Shown here one piece after another: positions 58,981 to 64,000 of a stretch of DNA of 64,000 nucleotides. Below the pieces are notes generated by a model. It worked only from the letters and a program-made list of their open reading frames with translations. It was not told the DNA's origin and searched no databases. The stretch comes from Azolla caroliniana (lineage: Eukaryota; Polypodiophyta). The stretch lies in assembly GCA_043228905.1 (NCBI GenBank), contig JBHGNT010000001.1, positions 7,192,001-7,256,000 of the forward strand, written 5' to 3'. Positions within the stretch are counted from its first letter, which is position 1, and each line of letters starts with the position of its first letter. The translations under genes and the position numbers were made by a program.

Positions 58981-61900
58981 GCTTCACACTTACCAATAAA
59001 AAATGAGGGTTGAAAGGACCTCTTATAGCATCTGCATATGTATTTGTCTATATATGATATGTTGCAAATCTCTGTTCCCTATCATTTGTGGTATATATGA
59101 TTTATCTGGCATCTTCCTCATTCAGCATCACATATATATATGTATATTATATATACGATGTGATATCAAAATCATAGTCGGCATCGATTATGGTTGAGAA
59201 AGTTGCCATGTTATGCAATTCCAGATTGATTGCCATGGTAGTGAAGGTCTCTGATTGGAGATATATCATAAATATATATCTAACTCTAGGCCGGATAAAA
59301 GAAACATAATTTGTGAAGCAAGGGAATTTCTGTACATCACAATTATGGTGATCTCTAGACCCAAACAAGCCAATGATTTGTACAATGCTTTGTAGTGTTC
59401 AAGGCAGCATGCCATATAATGTAAAGTTATGTACATAGAGGCAAACTTTGTGAACCAGCGTGGGAAACTTGCTCTCATAACTATGAAGCCTATTTGTCAT
59501 GTTGTTTTGTATTATGTGAACCTTTGTTCCTTATATGTGGCATGGTCATGAAAGTTAAGAGAGAGCATTCACTCATTTGTATATGCCATTGGAATTAAGG
59601 TAAAACAAATGTGTGCCATTAGCCTCCCAAATGGGCAAAAATGGTGATGGATGATAGATAGTAAGAGAGCATGATACATATGGTCTTTTCTCATGCAGTT
59701 TCATAAGCTCGCGCTCTAAATACGTGGACTACTGAAGTGGAATATTAATATATCTAGGATAATGTCTTGAGAGATTGTGATACATATAGTATTTTCTCAT
59801 GATGTTTCATAAGTTCGCTCTTAATATGCAGGCTATTGATGTGGAATATTAATATATCTAGATTAATGTCTTGATTTTGTTTCAAGTTATTCCTTTTGAA
59901 AGCAAAGTTCCTCACCTTTGTACAAAATTGGAGATTTCTCAAAATGGCACATTGTTTGCATAATCCTTAAATCCATTGATCTAAATTAAGAATTTGTAGA
60001 AATCACCAATCTTGTTTTGGGGCACTAGGAAGTGATTGCCATGAACATAGGTGAAATTCGATAACTATTGCAAGGGGACACTATATTTTTAATATTGCTC
60101 TTTTTTAGTTGGGCAAAAGTGGCAAATGTTATCTCTAGTTCTTCGAATGGTAGGCTAGATAGTCGATGCTCAATCCCTAACATTTGTCTAGAGAATTATC
60201 AAAGTAAAAGATGTAATACCCACGAAAATCTACTTTTTCCTACTAAACTTTGATTGTGGTAAACTGTACAAAACACATGGCAAAATAGGTTAATATGTAT
60301 GTCTTTGTTAAACTTGTGTGTAATAGATTAACATGTATTTTAAAGGAATTTATGGAGCAATTATTCCAAATGACATTGGTGTCGTAGATTAGGAAGATGC
60401 AACCAAAAAAGGAGGTGAATTGAGTACATTCTAAGCTAATTTTATTATAACTAGAAGTTCATAGATATTATCTTCCCTTTATAAACCACAACTAGTAAAA
60501 CATGTTTCATATTTAAATGCCAATATAGTGTTCTATGATCCTTGACTAGTTAATTCAGCCCCCGTAACCGAGGTAAACCTTATCCATACATTTGTTCACC
60601 ATTGCTAGCTCACACATGTTGGCAATACTTCAATATTTTATTATATTCTTGGACTATTGACATTACTTACAAAGTTACATACAATGCAATATTGCGCCCT
60701 ATCGGATCCACTTAGTTTTCTTTTTCATAAGAATAAACTACCACAAGAGACATGTCCTATTATTCTTAGTGGAAAAAGCTCGACCATTGTTTAAGAAAAC
60801 AAGTGCACATATTTTTTTTTAATCTCAAAATGTAAGCTTTACAATAAGATTTCAAACTAGGCTTCTTAAAAAGAATATGCCTCATTAGAGGCAATGGTGC
60901 TAATAAAGGTGGTAATCAATAGCATATCACTATATCAATAATGCTATTTAAAGAAGAGCAAATGATGTCATGTGAAAAGGAAGAGATGAAGGGGTTGGGT
61001 GGAATTTTCTTAAGAACGAAGGAAATAGAGGTTCTATATTGAAGAATACAAATGCTCGTAGAGTGTAAACATTTAAATACTTCCATTTTCATCCGGGTAA
61101 CCAAAGTCACATCCAACATGTTGTGAAAGGGAGAGGGCAAGAAGAAATCACTGCGTAGAGAATGATATATGAGGGACAAAGCCAAGTTGTTATCATTATA
61201 TCGGAATAATGGTAGGAATCAATAATGTTACATGAAATGAGCGGAGGGGGATAAAGGAAAGCAGTAAAATGAAGAGATTGGATAGATATATCGCTTAAAA
61301 GTACTATTAATAAAGGAGAACTTCTGGATAGCAAGCCGGCCTAGTTCATCAAATGTAAATATTCAAATATTTTATCTTCCACCCCAAGCACTAAAGTCAC
61401 ATCCAAGCAGAATATCTTATCGAACAAATAGTAAAAAGATTAGTTTCAATACAATGTAGTTACTAGTCACGTTACATTCCAATGATATGATTTTTTAAGT
61501 TGCACATGTTTTTTGTTAGGTTGCCTTGCTGATTAGACATACTAACTCATGACGGACACATTCTCATGTCTCTTTTCTCCACGGAAATTGATCTTGCATT
61601 GTCATTCAGAAAAAGTCAACCTTTTTTATTATTATCTCAATTCAAACAATGATAGTATATCATCATACATACAATATAAACAGATCTAACATATTCTTTA
61701 CATTTTTTGAATTACATGGACAATGTAGAGTTTTGTTTTGAATTTTCTTATGTGTTTAATTTTCATTACTTGCGAGTATTACGCTTCATCCTCTCATACA
61801 TCTCCTCTCACACATGTACATGCTCTTAAGGTTATTATAGGGGAGCTTAGGATTAGATTGTTTTGCCCTTTGGGTGGTTTGAAATTAGCAAGGAAATTCA

Positions 61901-64000
61901 TGAAGATGATCATTAGTCCATTCCTTGTTGAAGAAACAAGCACAAGGCAAAATGATTTGAATATTGATCTCCAAGCATCAAAGCATCACTCTATCAATTT
62001 TACAAGTAAAGGTGGTAGCATGCATCGAGAATACACTTATATACTATATATGACATTGTACATTACGTTTGATCATCAATTTAGCCACATTCTTCCTCTA
62101 ACTCATCCCTTCACATATCTACGTGGTATGATGGTCTAATATTAGAGCTAGCCTCCACGAGATTTGAACAAGAGTGTTTGTTTTTTCTCCCTCATATTTT
62201 ATAACTAATAGTTCACATTTCACTAGTAACTACATACATACAAAACTTCATTATATTAACATTAAGCGATATGGATCACTTCTCTTATCATAATGGTGTG
62301 TTTGGGGTCTATTGTCTTCTTTGATATCAACTTACTGTAGTGGCAAGCTATTAAACTAAAAGCACAAGGGTTGACTTTTCACAAAAATTTATTACGCTAT
62401 GATTTTGCGTAATCTATTTGATGCCATCGTGGAATGTAGGGGTTGAATGCATGACTTGTTGATTTGTATCAAACAACTTTATTGTTCGACTTTTCACACA
62501 TCTTTTGTTCTATTACTAGATGCCACAATGAAATGTAAGGGTTGAATGCTTGACCGTTTGGTGTCTGCTGAATAACCTCACCAATTGAGCTACAAATATT
62601 TGGGCTCCCCTCTTACATAATTCACACTCTAGCTCTCTTCATTAAAGATTTACCACACTTTCAATCACTCTCCTCCTCCTAATTCTCACTCTTGAGCTCT
62701 CTTAATCTTAACTACAAGTTTACCATGCTTTCAACCTCTCTTTTACTCGCCCTCTTTCTCTTATCTTGTCAATCTTTTTATACCCTCACGATTTGACGCT
62801 TTTACCTCATAGTGATAACGCAATGGCAATTGCAACCCAATGGTGAGAACATCATTGACAATGCTAATACAATGGCATCTATGATAATATTAGGCATAAT
62901 TACTTATGCCGGAGCATTATTATATTACTAAAAGTGAAGATAACCTTTATAAGAGAAGAACTAATATCATAAGGTGAGAGAGTAAATTTTGACTAGCACA
63001 CTTTCGTGAACTCTCTTAGTGGTTGTTAGAGAGTAATGTTACCAACATCACCATTGTCATCATTGATGGCTCAAACTAACGATGATACCATATTGATTCA
63101 AATGAGATGATTTTGGTCATCATAGATCGATCATCTCTAATCTCATATAGTTTGCATGGACTGATGGAACTCTATTGGTAATGTATCCATCCATGATCCC
63201 TCTATGGTGTCCTAACCAATAAACCAAATGTGCTATGAAGATTAACAATATATGAATTTGTTATAATCTTCCAATTACAAGGTTTTCCAAATGGTTTATG
63301 TTTCAACCTACAAAGCAATTGTTTAGTATAAAATATTGTAGGATGACCAACTTCTCTCAATATTGGAGAATGTTGCTTATATGCTTTTGTCAAGATTATA
63401 TCAATTGGATGACTGAGTGGTCATAATAAACCTAGAAAGAGTGGAATACCTTCAATGTTTGTCGCACCATTGTTTATATACACTAGGTTCAAACATACCA
63501 TAAGATATGAACAATATCTCTAAGAAGCTTATGCCAAGAGGGATAGAAAGAAGAAATGTTTATATTTGCGATAATAACAATGCCAACCCCAACTCAACAA
63601 AAAGTCGATTATCTTACTTCGAACTAGGTATAAGGAATTCCAAGATGTCTCCAATAAGGACAAGGCTACTAACCTACTAGAACATAGACCCTACAATTGT
63701 CCTATCGATCACCAACCAGGAAAAGATTTGCCATGGGGACCAATTTATAATTTATCGCCAGTAGAGTAGAGCTCAATGGCCATGTTTACTTTTGAAGGGA
63801 ATATTAGAGTGGTCTCCGGCATACATGATAGAATGTTAAAGGTGGATGTATATCAATCAATCATGTGCTTCTGTAAAGATATTATACCATGTTCGAAATG
63901 TGAATGGACGAGCAACATATGCTTCTTAAACATGTCCAAACACTCAATGTAGGAAGAGGAAGAGAGCTTGCCATGCCAAAGTTTCAAAAATATAAGTGAC
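58981..64000. other. AT-rich intergenic DNA with local duplications
   Basis: No gene supported. Duplications are seen at 59671-59872 (listed separately), a weak one of about 290 bp near 60935-61110 and 61225-61410 (both with AAAGTCACATCCAA), and a repeat of GAATGTAGGGGTTGAATGC-like words near 62430 and 62535. The longest open frame, 61738-62139 (+, 133 codons), has no recognisable domain. Confidence 0.45.
59671..59872. repeat. tandem duplication of about 102 bp
   Basis: Two adjacent units share TGATACATAT, TTTTCTCATG, TTTCATAAG and GTGGAATATTAATATATCTAG, ending TAATGTCTTGA. They differ by substitutions and short indels. Confidence 0.85.

Noticed and set aside
61738-62139. 133-codon open frame on the plus strand
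   Set aside because: No domain, no splice or leader evidence, and a composition like the surrounding AT-rich DNA.

Overview
The window is nuclear DNA of a flowering plant. The evidence is spliced genes with GT-AG introns for a mitochondrial Hsp70 and a METTL17/Rsm22-type mitoribosome factor, a plant-style armadillo-repeat gene, plant Ty1/copia elements primed by initiator-Met tRNA, and AT-rich intergenic DNA full of decayed LINEs. I cannot resolve the lineage further from sequence alone. There are three confident host genes: METTL17-like (2199-7823, +, 12 exons), mitochondrial HSP70 (10088-13901, -, 5 exons, tail-to-tail with the first), and a one-exon ARM-repeat gene (57685-58602, +). The first two products both work in mitochondria, but nothing shows they are co-regulated.

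From about 14.2 to 40.5 kb lies a deep nest of transposons. A minus-strand LINE (14200-15178 plus 39107-40440) is split by an old copia element (Copia-1, 15179-39106, target duplication TGTTT). Copia-1 is split in its reverse transcriptase by a related copia (Copia-2, 18994-37540, duplication GTAAG/ATAAG). Copia-2 holds a GC-rich, minus-strand copia (Copia-A, 22486-36340, duplication ACTTG) and a solo gypsy-type LTR (36361-37096). Inside Copia-A lies most of a sister copia (Copia-B, LTR 33976-34584, gag-pol to 30674), and inside that a complete Ty3/gypsy element (23374-30673) with two long open frames. LTR divergence falls with each layer: about 7-8% in Copia-1, about 4% in Copia-2, 4 differences in 677 bp in Copia-A, and 2 in 790 bp in the gypsy. 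The nesting order and the molecular clock therefore agree.

The most interesting object is the gypsy element. Its reverse transcriptase and integrase motifs (FLDD followed by IPIKG; an integrase with a YNPEANGK stretch) look more like elements I recall from basidiomycete fungi and non-seed plants than the usual angiosperm gypsy lineages. Its flanks do not match, and the copia sequence around it lacks RNase H. Both facts suggest ectopic recombination between two gypsy copies.

The right-hand third (40.5-64 kb) is AT-rich and gene-poor. It holds several LINE 3' ends with clear target duplications (one only 114 bp long), a gypsy protease-region fragment, a two-copy dispersed repeat, a 30-bp perfect foldback, a possible solo LTR, and the ARM gene followed directly by a roughly 45-bp tandem repeat. 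No tRNA, rRNA or CRISPR was seen.
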